Assembly: GCA_030623125.1 (NCBI GenBank)
Contig: JAUXMQ010000007.1
Coordinates: 1-11,697, forward strand
DNA: 11,697 bases
Direction: 5' to 3'
Origin: Acidimicrobiia bacterium
Lineage (GTDB): Bacteria > Actinomycetota > Acidimicrobiia > Spongiisociales > ZC4RG35
Below the pieces are notes generated by a model. It did not search any database, had not been told where the DNA came from, and saw only the letters and a list, made by a program, of their open reading frames with translations. A program made the translations under genes and the position numbers. This document shows, in pieces, positions 1-6,765 of this stretch (the stretch's first letter is position 1; each line of letters starts with the position of its first letter).

Positions 1-614
1 AACGGAAGGACGTTGTAGCCGATGGGCCGCTCATACAGCTCGGGCTTCGGATCGGTCCAACCCCCCTGCATCATCTCGACGAGAGCCGGCTCGAGACGCC
101 GATTTTGGCGCATCAACTCGTCGACACCCTGCTGACCCGAACCGGAAACTGATTGATACGACGCAGCCACGATCGAGGTGAGACCCGCAGCCTCGTGTAA
201 CGGACCGGCGGCCATCATCAGGGTCATCGTGGTGCAGGTGGGGTTGGCGATGATCCCCTTGTGCTGGCCGGCCGCCTCATCGTTTACCTGGGCCACCACT
301 AGAGGAACATCGGGGTCCATCCGGAACGCCGACGAGTTGTCAATCACCACCGATCCACTCTCGACGAACCGTTTGGCATGCTCCGATGATCGATCCGCGC
401 CGGCAGAGAAGAGGGCAATGTCGATTCCCGATGGATCTGACGTGGCCAGATCTTCCACCTCGAGATCACCCCATCGGGTCGAAAGGGTCTGCCCAGCCGA
501 ACGATGCGACGCCATCAATCTGACGTTCGATGCGAGAACGTTGCGCTCCTCGAGGATGGAGAGCATGGTCCTCCCCACAGCGCCGGTGGCCCCGACGATG
601 GCGACGTTGGTCAA
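1..614 (-). CDS. asd: Aspartate-semialdehyde dehydrogenase, C-terminus beyond the window
   Basis: Cytoplasmic enzyme that reduces L-aspartyl-4-phosphate to aspartate semialdehyde with NADPH, the branch point to lysine/diaminopimelate, threonine and methionine. The 204 visible residues cover the N-terminal NAD(P)-binding fold and the start of the catalytic domain; the family usually has about 340, so roughly 140 are missing. Visible motifs are the nucleotide-binding GATGAVG (residues 8-14), SAGAD (70-74), IDNSSAFRMD (91-100), the catalytic cysteine C127 within NPTCTT, and YQSVSGSGQQG (153-163). The start is TTG at 612-614, giving MTNVAIVGATG. It overlaps the lysC stop as TTGA, with GGAG eight bases upstream, so translation is probably coupled to lysC. 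The residue before the catalytic Cys is Thr, where the usual motif (NPNC) has Asn. Confidence 0.95.
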   Translation of the reverse strand, partial: MTNVAIVGATGAVGRTMLSILEERNVLASNVRLMASHRSAGQTLSTRWGDLEVEDLATSDPSGIDIALFSAGADRSSEHAKRFVESGSVVIDNSSAFRMDPDVPLVVAQVNDEAAGQHKGIIANPTCTTMTLMMAAGPLHEAAGLTSIVAASYQSVSGSGQQGVDELMRQNRRLEPALVEMMQGGWTDPKPELYERPIGYNVLP

Positions 615-1591
615 GGTGTGGTCTCCGATCTGAACAGTTCTTCGTGAGTAGAACGAACCGCTTCATCGATACGATCGATGGGAACCTCGACACGTGCAAA
701 TCGGTCACCCGTGTCCAAGACGGACGACGTTATGCCCGTGTCGCCGAGAGCACCGGCGACCCGCTTGGTGGCCTGAGCTGCTCCGCGTCCAACAATCGTG
801 ATCACACCCGCCCCATCTTCGGGATCGGTGGCGATACCCACCACCTCTCGATCAGGGGCATCGGCAACCACCCAGGTGCCCGGCTCGTCGCTGAACGAGG
901 ATCTCACATGGACGCGAACCCCGTTGGCCCGGGCATGCTCCACGGAATGAGGCATGAGAATCGAGGCCCCTCCCCCGGCCAGAACCAGCATGTCCTCATA
1001 GCTGACCGCCTTGATCCGAAGCGCGTCAGGAACCACCCGAGGGTCGGCGCTGAACACTCCTTCTACATCGGTGAGGATCTCGCATGCTTCGGCATCGAGG
1101 CTCGCTGCAAGAGCCACAGCTGTCGTGTCCGAGCCGCCCCTGCCCAGCGTCGTGATCTCACGGCTGTCGGGATCCACGCCCTGAAAGCCGGCAACGATGA
1201 CCACCTTGCCATCGGAAATCGACTCCCTGACCCGCTCGGCGGTAATACCCGTTATGCGTGCTCCGCCATGAGAGGAGTCGGTGAGGATGCCTGCCTGCGA
1301 TCCCGTGTAGCTGACGGCATCGATTCCGCGGTCATGAAGGGCCATGGCGAGAAGCGCCATGGTGATGCGCTCACCGGCCGTCAAAAGCATGTCCATCTCG
1401 CGTGGAGTGGGATTCGACGTGATCTCGGAAGCAAGAGAAACCAGACGATCGGTCGTTTGGCCCATGGCCGAAACGACGACAACGAGGTCGTGGCCCGAAG
1501 CGCGCGTATCGCGCACGCGATCAGCTACAGCCTGAATCCGAGACGGGTCGGCGACCGAAGATCCGCCGTACTTCTGCACTACTACCGACAT
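611..1591 (-). CDS. lysC: Aspartate kinase with a single C-terminal ACT domain
   Basis: Phosphorylates L-aspartate with ATP, the first committed step of the aspartate amino-acid family. The ATG at 1589-1591 is chosen because it gives the family N-terminus MSVVVQKYGGSS; the open frame extends 40 codons further but that part resembles nothing. Kinase motifs are KYGGSS (7-12), TAGERI (71-76), TTLGRGGSDTTA (147-158) and TDVEGVFSADPR (174-185). The protein has 326 residues, while actinobacterial LysC usually has about 420 with two ACT domains after the kinase. Here the kinase domain ends near residue 252 and only one ACT-like segment follows (about 261-320, from VITIVGRG to THEELF). It aligns by eye best with the second ACT domain, so the first appears to be missing. 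Feedback inhibition by lysine and threonine may therefore differ. First gene of a two-gene operon with asd. Confidence 0.94.
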   Translation of the reverse strand: MSVVVQKYGGSSVADPSRIQAVADRVRDTRASGHDLVVVVSAMGQTTDRLVSLASEITSNPTPREMDMLLTAGERITMALLAMALHDRGIDAVSYTGSQAGILTDSSHGGARITGITAERVRESISDGKVVIVAGFQGVDPDSREITTLGRGGSDTTAVALAASLDAEACEILTDVEGVFSADPRVVPDALRIKAVSYEDMLVLAGGGASILMPHSVEHARANGVRVHVRSSFSDEPGTWVVADAPDREVVGIATDPEDGAGVITIVGRGAAQATKRVAGALGDTGITSSVLDTGDRFARVEVPIDRIDEAVRSTHEELFRSETTP

Positions 1592-1663
1592 GACACCCAC
1601 AGTTTGCAGGGTTGAGTCGCCCAATACGAAACATTGTCCGGGTGATTGGACATGAACCAAGCC

Positions 1664-1669
1664 TAAAGT
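1664..1669 (+). promoter_or_regulatory. Possible -10 element for the cyclophilin gene
   Basis: TAAAGT fits the actinobacterial TANNNT pattern and ends nine bases before the ATG at 1679. No Shine-Dalgarno sequence precedes that ATG, so a leaderless or nearly leaderless transcript is possible. No convincing -35 is present. The 87-bp divergent spacer (1592-1678) must also hold the lysC promoter, which I could not identify. Confidence 0.3.
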
Positions 1670-1678
1670 CGCGCAGCC

Positions 1679-2470
1679 ATGTCCGACCGGAGACAACGCC
1701 AGAAAGAGCAACGCGCTGCAAAACGCGAGACTGAGAAGAAGCAGGCAGCTCGCAAAGAGTTGGGACGTCGTCTCGCAACAGCGATGGGTTTTGGGCTGGT
1801 GGTGGTGACAATCTTTGCCCTCACTGGCACCTTCTCTGGTGAGAGCACCGACCTACCGGGGTCCTATGAGGGCTTTCGCTCTCAGCCGACCGCGTGTGGG
1901 GCAGACCAGCCTCCAGCGGAGACGATCATGTCCTTTGACGCCCCCGAAACACAGAGCGACATCACCGCAACCAGCAATGTGACCGCCACCATGGCCACCT
2001 CGTGCGGGGACATCGTCATGGAGCTCGACCCGGCGACCTCCCCGGAGACCGTGAGCTCTTTCGTGTTTCTGGCCCGTGAGGGGTTTTTCGACGGTCAGGT
2101 CTTTCACCGCATTGCCGAAGGTTTCGTCATTCAGGGAGGAGACCCGGAGGCGAACGGAACCGGTGGACCCGGATACGTAATCGCCGACGAGTTTCCCACC
2201 GAGCCCGACTTCAACTACGAAGTCGACGCCGTTGCCATGGCGAACCGCGGCGCCCGGAGCACCGGCTCTCAGTTCTTCTTCGTGATCGGCGAAGATGCTC
2301 GCCATCTGACGTCGAGCTTCAACGTTCTCGGCAGGGTGTTGTCCGGCCAGGACGCATTGGGAAGAATGGAACAAGTCCCGAAAGGGGTTCTACCCGGATC
2401 GGTCGAGGAGAGTCTGCCTCTCGAGACGGTGTACATCGAGTCGGTAACCATCGTCGTAACCGATTCTTGA
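1679..2470 (+). CDS. Membrane-anchored cyclophilin-type peptidyl-prolyl cis-trans isomerase
   Basis: Probably speeds prolyl bond isomerisation during protein folding outside the cytoplasmic membrane. The 263 residues start with a highly charged cytoplasmic segment rich in Arg, Lys, Gln and Glu (1-31), then one membrane segment (about 34-52), a linker of about 50 residues, and a cyclophilin domain (about 102-262). Domain motifs are VFHRIAEGFVIQGGDP (141-156), with the family's catalytic Arg at R144 plus F149 and Q152, then NRGARSTGSQFFF (189-201) and FNVLGRVLSGQD (214-225). Two cysteines (C73 and C109) flank the linker and could pair outside the cell, which is inference. The gene is divergent from lysC and lies 35 bases upstream of the PHP gene on the same strand. 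The substrate is unknown. Confidence 0.92.
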   Translation: MSDRRQRQKEQRAAKRETEKKQAARKELGRRLATAMGFGLVVVTIFALTGTFSGESTDLPGSYEGFRSQPTACGADQPPAETIMSFDAPETQSDITATSNVTATMATSCGDIVMELDPATSPETVSSFVFLAREGFFDGQVFHRIAEGFVIQGGDPEANGTGGPGYVIADEFPTEPDFNYEVDAVAMANRGARSTGSQFFFVIGEDARHLTSSFNVLGRVLSGQDALGRMEQVPKGVLPGSVEESLPLETVYIESVTIVVTDS

Positions 2471-2505
2471 CGGTCCCGGCAGCAATCATCGGGAATGAAT
2501 AGCCC

Positions 2506-3354
2506 ATGGCCGTTGATCTTCACTCCCACTCCATCGCCTCCGATGGTTCGGACAAACCAGCCCATCTCGTAGAACTCGCCCTCGAAAAGGGACTCAGCGC
2601 CCTTGCTCTTACCGATCACGACACCCAAGAAGGAGTCGCCGAAGCAAGAAGTGCAGCCACCGGGAGCGACCTGGAATTGATCCCCGGGACCGAGTTGTCA
2701 CTCGCCTACGACACCGGTGGCATGCACTTGGTGGTTCTCTGGCTGGAACCGGGACCAGGCCCTCTTCAGAATCGACTGGGAGAACTTCAGGGCGGCCGGG
2801 AGCAACGCAACGAAGGGATTGTGAGGATCCTCACTGATGCCGGGATGCCGATCGACATCTCCGAGGTTCACGAAGAAGCGGCGGGAGGAAGCGTGGGAAG
2901 ACCACACATCGCCACTGTCATGGTCAGCAAGGGGTATGTGCCGGACCTCGAGACCGCTTTCGACGAGTGGCTCGGTAGCGAAAAGCCGGCCTACGTGGGT
3001 AGACCGCGGCTGAATGCTGAAGAAGCCATCGCCCTGGCGCGACAATCAGGGGCCGTGCCCGTCCTGGCCCATCCTCACACCCTCGGAATCAGCCGTGCCG
3101 CCGACATGGCCGACTTGCTCACCACGCTTAGAGAGGCGGGACTGGTCGGATTGGAGGCGATCTACTCCAGCTACCACCGACATGAGAGAGAGGGCTACGC
3201 CGATCTGGCTCGTCGCTTTGGGCTGATTCCCTCAGGTGGCAGCGACTACCACGGAACCTACAAACAGGGGCTCGAGGTGGGCATCGGATACGGCGATCTC
3301 GTCGTGCGTGACTCGACGGTCGAAGAGTTGCGGAGCCACGCAGGGGAGGCATGA
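2506..3354 (+). CDS. PHP-domain phosphoesterase, YciV/RNase AM-like
   Basis: Metal-dependent phosphoesterase of the PHP family. The closest characterised relatives are E. coli YciV (RNase AM) and bacterial nucleoside 3',5'-bisphosphate phosphatases, so it probably acts on 5'-phosphorylated RNA ends or 3',5'-bisphosphates. Metal-binding motifs are DLHSHS (4-9, H6 and H8), TDHD (36-39), E63 in PGTELS, H74 in GGMHLV, GRPHIA (131-136), AHPH (188-191) and GGSDYHG (244-250, D247 and H249). The GRPHIA motif and insert region favour the YciV subgroup over histidinol phosphatase or polymerase PHP domains. The 282-residue length is normal. The ATG at 2506 starts three residues before the first motif; no strong ribosome-binding site is visible. 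The stop overlaps the murJ start as ATGA. Exact substrate is inference. Confidence 0.88.
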   Translation: MAVDLHSHSIASDGSDKPAHLVELALEKGLSALALTDHDTQEGVAEARSAATGSDLELIPGTELSLAYDTGGMHLVVLWLEPGPGPLQNRLGELQGGREQRNEGIVRILTDAGMPIDISEVHEEAAGGSVGRPHIATVMVSKGYVPDLETAFDEWLGSEKPAYVGRPRLNAEEAIALARQSGAVPVLAHPHTLGISRAADMADLLTTLREAGLVGLEAIYSSYHRHEREGYADLARRFGLIPSGGSDYHGTYKQGLEVGIGYGDLVVRDSTVEELRSHAGEA

Positions 3355-4883
3355 GCCGCCCACTCCGCATGGGGACCGCCGCTGCGGTCGTCGCCGGAAG
3401 TGTCCTGCTGTCCCGCATTCTTGGTCTGGGACGGGAGGCTCTCCTAGCCGGAATGTTCGGTGTCACCGCCGAAGGTGACCTCTACAGACAGGCGTTCCTC
3501 CTCCCCGATTTCCTCAACTACCTGTTGGCAGGCGCCTACCTGACCATCACTCTGATCCCCATACTCAGCCGTCACCTCGAGCGAGACGACTCGGAAGGAG
3601 CGAGCCGGGCGTTCACCTCGATATTCCGATTCGTGGGTATTGGCATCGTCGCCCTCACCATGTTGATGTGGGTGTTTGCCGACCAGCTCGTCTCGCTGAT
3701 CTTCCCCGAAGTCGTCGAGAATCACGACCGTCTGGTTTCGATGACACGCCTGGTCCTGCCTGCCCAGGTGTTCCTGGTGCTTGGCGCCCTGCTGATGGCC
3801 GTTCAATACACCCATCGACGGTTCGTCTACCCGGCTCTCGCACCACTCATCTACAACGCGGCAATCATCGCCGGCGGGTTGATAGGAGCCGCTGCCGGCG
3901 ATCCGTCGCCCGAGTCATTTCTCTGGGGAGCCGTCGTTGGTTCGGTCGTGGGCAACTTCGGTCTGCAGTGGATCGGGGCTCGCCGCACCGGAACCTGGTT
4001 GATGCGGCCCGTCCGCGGTGAGTCGTCGGTCGGAGAGTATCTGATACTCGCTCTGCCTCTGATGATCGGGCAGTCGGTGGCCGTGCTCGACGAACAGTTC
4101 GTGCGTTTCTTTGGCCAGGTCGAGGAGGGGGCAACCTCTGCCCTGTCCTTCGCAAGACAACTCAACATGGTACCCGTCGGGGTGATAGCCCAGGCTGCCG
4201 GAGTCGCGGCCTACCCGTTCCTGGCCCGACTGGCCGCGAAGGAGGATCACGATGGACTGGTGGCGACAACAGGGCGGGCCGCCCGCAACACCGTATTCAT
4301 CGCATTCGGAGCCACGGCTGCTCTGATCGTTCTCGCGCGCCCGCTGGTGCGTCTCCTGTTCCAGTACGGTGCGTTCACAGCCGAGGATTCGGTGCTTGTC
4401 GCCAGTCTGCTGACGATCTACGCCTTCTCGATACCGGCGTGGGGACTCCACCAGATCCTTGCCAGGCATTTCTATGCAAGACGGAAGATGTGGACGCCTG
4501 TGCTCATAGGGACCGTGTTCTCGCTGATCGCAATCCCCTCCTGGCTGGGTCTCTACTCGGTGTTTGGTGTCGAGGGCTTCGCCCTCGCCTCGACGTTGGT
4601 GGTGACCGGTTACGCCATCGGCATGCTGATCGCCTGGGGCTACGACGCAGGTTGGGCAGCGGTTCGCCGACTTGTCCCGTCACTGATTCGAGGGCTCGTC
4701 GCCGCGGCGGCCGCCACGCTCATATCGCTTCCTCTGGTGAATGCACTTTTCGCAGAAGAGCTGACCATCTGGATGGGCCTGGGCGCGGCGTTGGTTGGCG
4801 GGCTCACCACACTCGCAGCCTTCCTCGGGGTGGCCCGACTCCTCAGCTCTCCGGAATTGCGAGAGATCACACGTCGTGGTTGA
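3351..4883 (+). CDS. murJ: Lipid II flippase MurJ (MviN family)
   Basis: Polytopic membrane protein that moves lipid II across the cytoplasmic membrane for peptidoglycan synthesis. At 510 residues it matches the usual MurJ length and has many hydrophobic segments, in keeping with the 14-helix MOP-superfamily fold. Residues matching those essential in E. coli MurJ are visible: R22 in LSRILG, R28 in LGREA and D43 in GDLYRQAF (E. coli R18, R24 and D39), and R269 in SFARQLNMVPVG (probable counterpart of R270). The ATG overlaps the PHP stop as ATGA. GGGGAGG lies just before it with unusually short spacing, so translation is probably coupled. An in-frame ATG at 3369 is a weaker alternative. The long cytoplasmic pseudokinase-type C-terminal extension of mycobacterial MviN is absent. 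It converges with the small gene ending at 4904, leaving 20 bases between the stops. Confidence 0.95.
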   Translation: MSRPLRMGTAAAVVAGSVLLSRILGLGREALLAGMFGVTAEGDLYRQAFLLPDFLNYLLAGAYLTITLIPILSRHLERDDSEGASRAFTSIFRFVGIGIVALTMLMWVFADQLVSLIFPEVVENHDRLVSMTRLVLPAQVFLVLGALLMAVQYTHRRFVYPALAPLIYNAAIIAGGLIGAAAGDPSPESFLWGAVVGSVVGNFGLQWIGARRTGTWLMRPVRGESSVGEYLILALPLMIGQSVAVLDEQFVRFFGQVEEGATSALSFARQLNMVPVGVIAQAAGVAAYPFLARLAAKEDHDGLVATTGRAARNTVFIAFGATAALIVLARPLVRLLFQYGAFTAEDSVLVASLLTIYAFSIPAWGLHQILARHFYARRKMWTPVLIGTVFSLIAIPSWLGLYSVFGVEGFALASTLVVTGYAIGMLIAWGYDAGWAAVRRLVPSLIRGLVAAAAATLISLPLVNALFAEELTIWMGLGAALVGGLTTLAAFLGVARLLSSPELREITRRG

Positions 4884-4903
4884 AGCGTGTGCGCCAAGGT
4901 TTA

Positions 4904-5107
4904 CTAACCGTCGGGTGTGACCACCTCGCGTGGCATGTTGGGCTCCTCGGGACTCAGGGCCCTCACCCACGCCGACAAACCGGCAAGACCGTCGGGTCTT
5001 CCCTGACGAACCGCCTTCTCCTCGTGGACGATCTGGTCGATGACGACGGCGATAACCGCCGCCTCGAACTCGTCTGCGCCACCCTTGATCTCGAATCCTT
5101 CAGCCAT
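4904..5107 (-). CDS. Small protein resembling the acyl-CoA carboxylase epsilon subunit
   Basis: A 67-residue acidic protein. It begins with FEIKGGADEFEAAVIAVVID (5-24) and has a Ser-Ala-Trp motif near the end (SAWVRAL, 45-51). This layout, a short beta-like start with GG, an Ala/Val-rich helix and a C-terminal Trp, matches the epsilon subunits (AccE/PccE) of actinobacterial acetyl-/propionyl-CoA carboxylases. Those bind the carboxyltransferase beta subunit and stabilise the complex. The assignment rests on pattern recognition and context. The ATG at 5105-5107 lies inside the end of the epimerase gene (8-bp overlap, ATGGCTGA), which argues strongly that it is a real, coupled gene. It ends with tandem stops TAG and TAA. 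No carboxylase alpha or beta gene lies in this window. OadG-like or unrelated helical proteins are alternatives. Confidence 0.6.
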   Translation of the reverse strand: MAEGFEIKGGADEFEAAVIAVVIDQIVHEEKAVRQGRPDGLAGLSAWVRALSPEEPNMPREVVTPDG

Positions 5108-5546
5108 CAGCCAACTCCACCAACTCGATCAACGTTCCCCCCAGGTCACCAGGGTGGACGAATGCGATCCGGGTCCCGCGTCCGCCAGAACGCGGCTCGC
5201 TGTCGATGAGACGGGCGCCCTCGGCCTCTAGATGCTCCAGTGCCTTTTCGATGGAGACCACCGCGTAGGCCACATGATGAAGACCCTCGCCGTTATTCGA
5301 CAAGAACTTGCCTACAGGGGTTTCAGGGCCCAGAGGCTGCAACAGCTGAATAAACGACCCACCAATCGGGATCATCGCCTCCTCGACACCCTGGTTCTCA
5401 ACGGTCTCGCGATAAAGAGGTTCGACGTTGTAACGCGATCGATAGCCGGCAAGCGCGGCGTCGAGATCATGAACGGCGATCGCCACGTGATCGAGGTTGA
5501 GCAGCTTCACCGGACTGAGGCTATTAGTGGCGGGCGAAACTGTCAT
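5100..5546 (-). CDS. mce: Methylmalonyl-CoA epimerase
   Basis: Interconverts (2S)- and (2R)-methylmalonyl-CoA, linking propionyl-CoA carboxylation to B12-dependent methylmalonyl-CoA mutase. With the start used here it has 148 residues of the vicinal-oxygen-chelate fold in two beta-alpha-beta halves. Metal-ligand positions known from the Propionibacterium enzyme can be matched: H20 in LDHVAIAV, Q68 in FIQLLQ, H91 in GLHHVAY and E141 in TLIELVEL. The ATG at 5544-5546 has GGAG directly adjoining it, which is poor spacing. A GTG at 5508-5510 (VKLLNLDHV) would also keep the whole domain. The open frame extends upstream to 5681, but that would overlap the divergent thiolase gene and shows no homology. 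It is followed by the overlapping epsilon-like gene and is only 34 bases from the divergent thiolase start. Confidence 0.92.
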   Translation of the reverse strand: MTVSPATNSLSPVKLLNLDHVAIAVHDLDAALAGYRSRYNVEPLYRETVENQGVEEAMIPIGGSFIQLLQPLGPETPVGKFLSNNGEGLHHVAYAVVSIEKALEHLEAEGARLIDSEPRSGGRGTRIAFVHPGDLGGTLIELVELADG

Positions 5547-5570
5547 CTCCGGACCGGTAGCATCGCCACG

Positions 5571-5576
5571 AGGAGG
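5571..5576 (+). promoter_or_regulatory. Ribosome binding site that fixes the thiolase start
   Basis: AGGAGG lies four bases before the GTG at 5581, within the 34-bp spacer shared with the divergent epimerase gene. It decides for GTG 5581 over the longer open frame that begins at 5497. Confidence 0.75.
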
Positions 5577-5580
5577 TCTT

Positions 5581-6765
5581 GTGAGGAATTCAGTGATCAC
5601 CGGGATCGCCCGGACACCAATAGGTAGATACAACGGCGTTCTCAAGCCGTTGCGCGCCGTCGAACTCGGAGGCGTCGCCATCGCCGCTGCCGCTCAACGA
5701 GCGCGCGTCGATCCCGCCGCCATCGACGAAGTCCTATTCGGCCACGTGCTTCAGGCCGGTGAAGGCCAGATCACGGCACGTCAGGCAGCGGTCCAGGGCG
5801 GGCTGCCGATGACAGTTCCATCGGTGACGGTCAACAAGGTCTGTCTCTCCGGGATGTCCGCAATCGGGCTCGCCGACCGGGCGATCCGCCTTGGAGAGTC
5901 GACATTCGTGATGACCGGCGGCATGGAAAGCATGACCAACAGCTCTCATGTGGTTCGGGAACTGCGATGGGGGGCTCGCATCGGTAACGCCGAGTTGGTT
6001 GATGTGATGGAACATGACGGGCTCTTCTGCGCCTTCGACCATTGCACCATGGGTGAGGCATCCGATCACAAGAACGACCGGCTCGGGATCAGCCGAGAGG
6101 AGCAGGACGAGTGGGCGGCGCGAAGCCACGAGAGAGCAGCCGAAGCAACTCGCAACGGCCAATTCGGTGCCGAAATAGCAGCCGTCACGGTGCCGCGGCG
6201 GAAGAGCGAACCGCTGACCGTGGATGTTGACGAAGGGATCCGCGAGGATTCGACAGTCGAGTCGTTGGGAAACCTACGCCCGGCCTTCGTGTCAACCGGC
6301 ACGATCACAGCCGGCAATGCCTCACAGATTTCGGATGGCGCTGCCGCGGTGGTGGTCTCCGATCGCGATGCAGCCGAGGCGTCCGGTGCGCCCATACTGG
6401 CTGAAATACTTGCCTACGGCCAGATCGGAGGTATCGACGCCACACTGCACGAACGCCCGGCCGAGGCACTGATGGTCGCCCTCAAGAAGGCCGGCATGGA
6501 GCCTTCCGATCTGGATCTGATCGAGATCAACGAGGCGTTTGCCGCTGTCTCACTCTGGTCGGCACGAATGCTCGATGTCTCGGAAGACAAGGTGAACGTC
6601 AATGGCGGAGCCGTGGCACTCGGACATCCGCTTGGTGCTACCGGGGCTCGCCTGGTCGTGACCCTCATCAACGCCCTTCGCCACCGAGGCGGAGGAATAG
6701 GAGCGGCGACGCTGTGCGGTGGCGGCGGCCAGGGCGACGCGATCATCGTGAAAGTCGACGCTTGA
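5581..6765 (+). CDS. Acetyl-CoA C-acetyltransferase (thiolase)
   Basis: Thiolase that condenses two acetyl-CoA to acetoacetyl-CoA or runs the reverse cleavage. The start is GTG at 5581, giving VRNSVITGIARTPIGRY, a standard thiolase N-terminus; the 394-residue length is typical. Catalytic residues are visible: C88 (acyl-enzyme nucleophile) in VNKVCLSG, H349 in GHPLGATGAR and C379 in LCGGGGQGDA, plus NEAF (317-320) and the ALGHP region. The biosynthetic subtype (AtoB/PhaA-like) is more likely than FadA because no fadB neighbour is present, but the direction cannot be told from sequence. The gene is divergent from the epimerase, a pairing I associate with other actinobacteria, and overlaps glpX by one base (TGATG). 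Confidence 0.93.
   Translation: MRNSVITGIARTPIGRYNGVLKPLRAVELGGVAIAAAAQRARVDPAAIDEVLFGHVLQAGEGQITARQAAVQGGLPMTVPSVTVNKVCLSGMSAIGLADRAIRLGESTFVMTGGMESMTNSSHVVRELRWGARIGNAELVDVMEHDGLFCAFDHCTMGEASDHKNDRLGISREEQDEWAARSHERAAEATRNGQFGAEIAAVTVPRRKSEPLTVDVDEGIREDSTVESLGNLRPAFVSTGTITAGNASQISDGAAAVVVSDRDAAEASGAPILAEILAYGQIGGIDATLHERPAEALMVALKKAGMEPSDLDLIEINEAFAAVSLWSARMLDVSEDKVNVNGGAVALGHPLGATGARLVVTLINALRHRGGGIGAATLCGGGGQGDAIIVKVDA

Noticed and set aside
530..1615. A 361-codon open frame on the plus strand opposite lysC
   Set aside because: It mirrors lysC, whose motifs are unmistakable. The plus-strand product is rich in Arg, His and Gly with no family pattern, as expected for a GC-rich shadow frame.
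1635..1652. Dyad TGTCC-N8-GGACA in the lysC/cyclophilin spacer as an operator
   Set aside because: Arms of five bases occur often by chance at this composition, and no matching copy or known regulator motif was recognised.
3915..4469. A 184-codon minus-strand frame within murJ, plus a 256-codon plus-strand frame at 4439-5209 spanning the murJ end
   Set aside because: Both lie over confirmed murJ or epimerase coding sequence in other frames and have no recognisable motif.
4884..4903. Possible terminator between murJ and the epsilon-like gene
   Set aside because: The 20-base spacer shares AGCGTGTGC with the element at 8723 but has no complementary arm nearby, so no hairpin can be supported.
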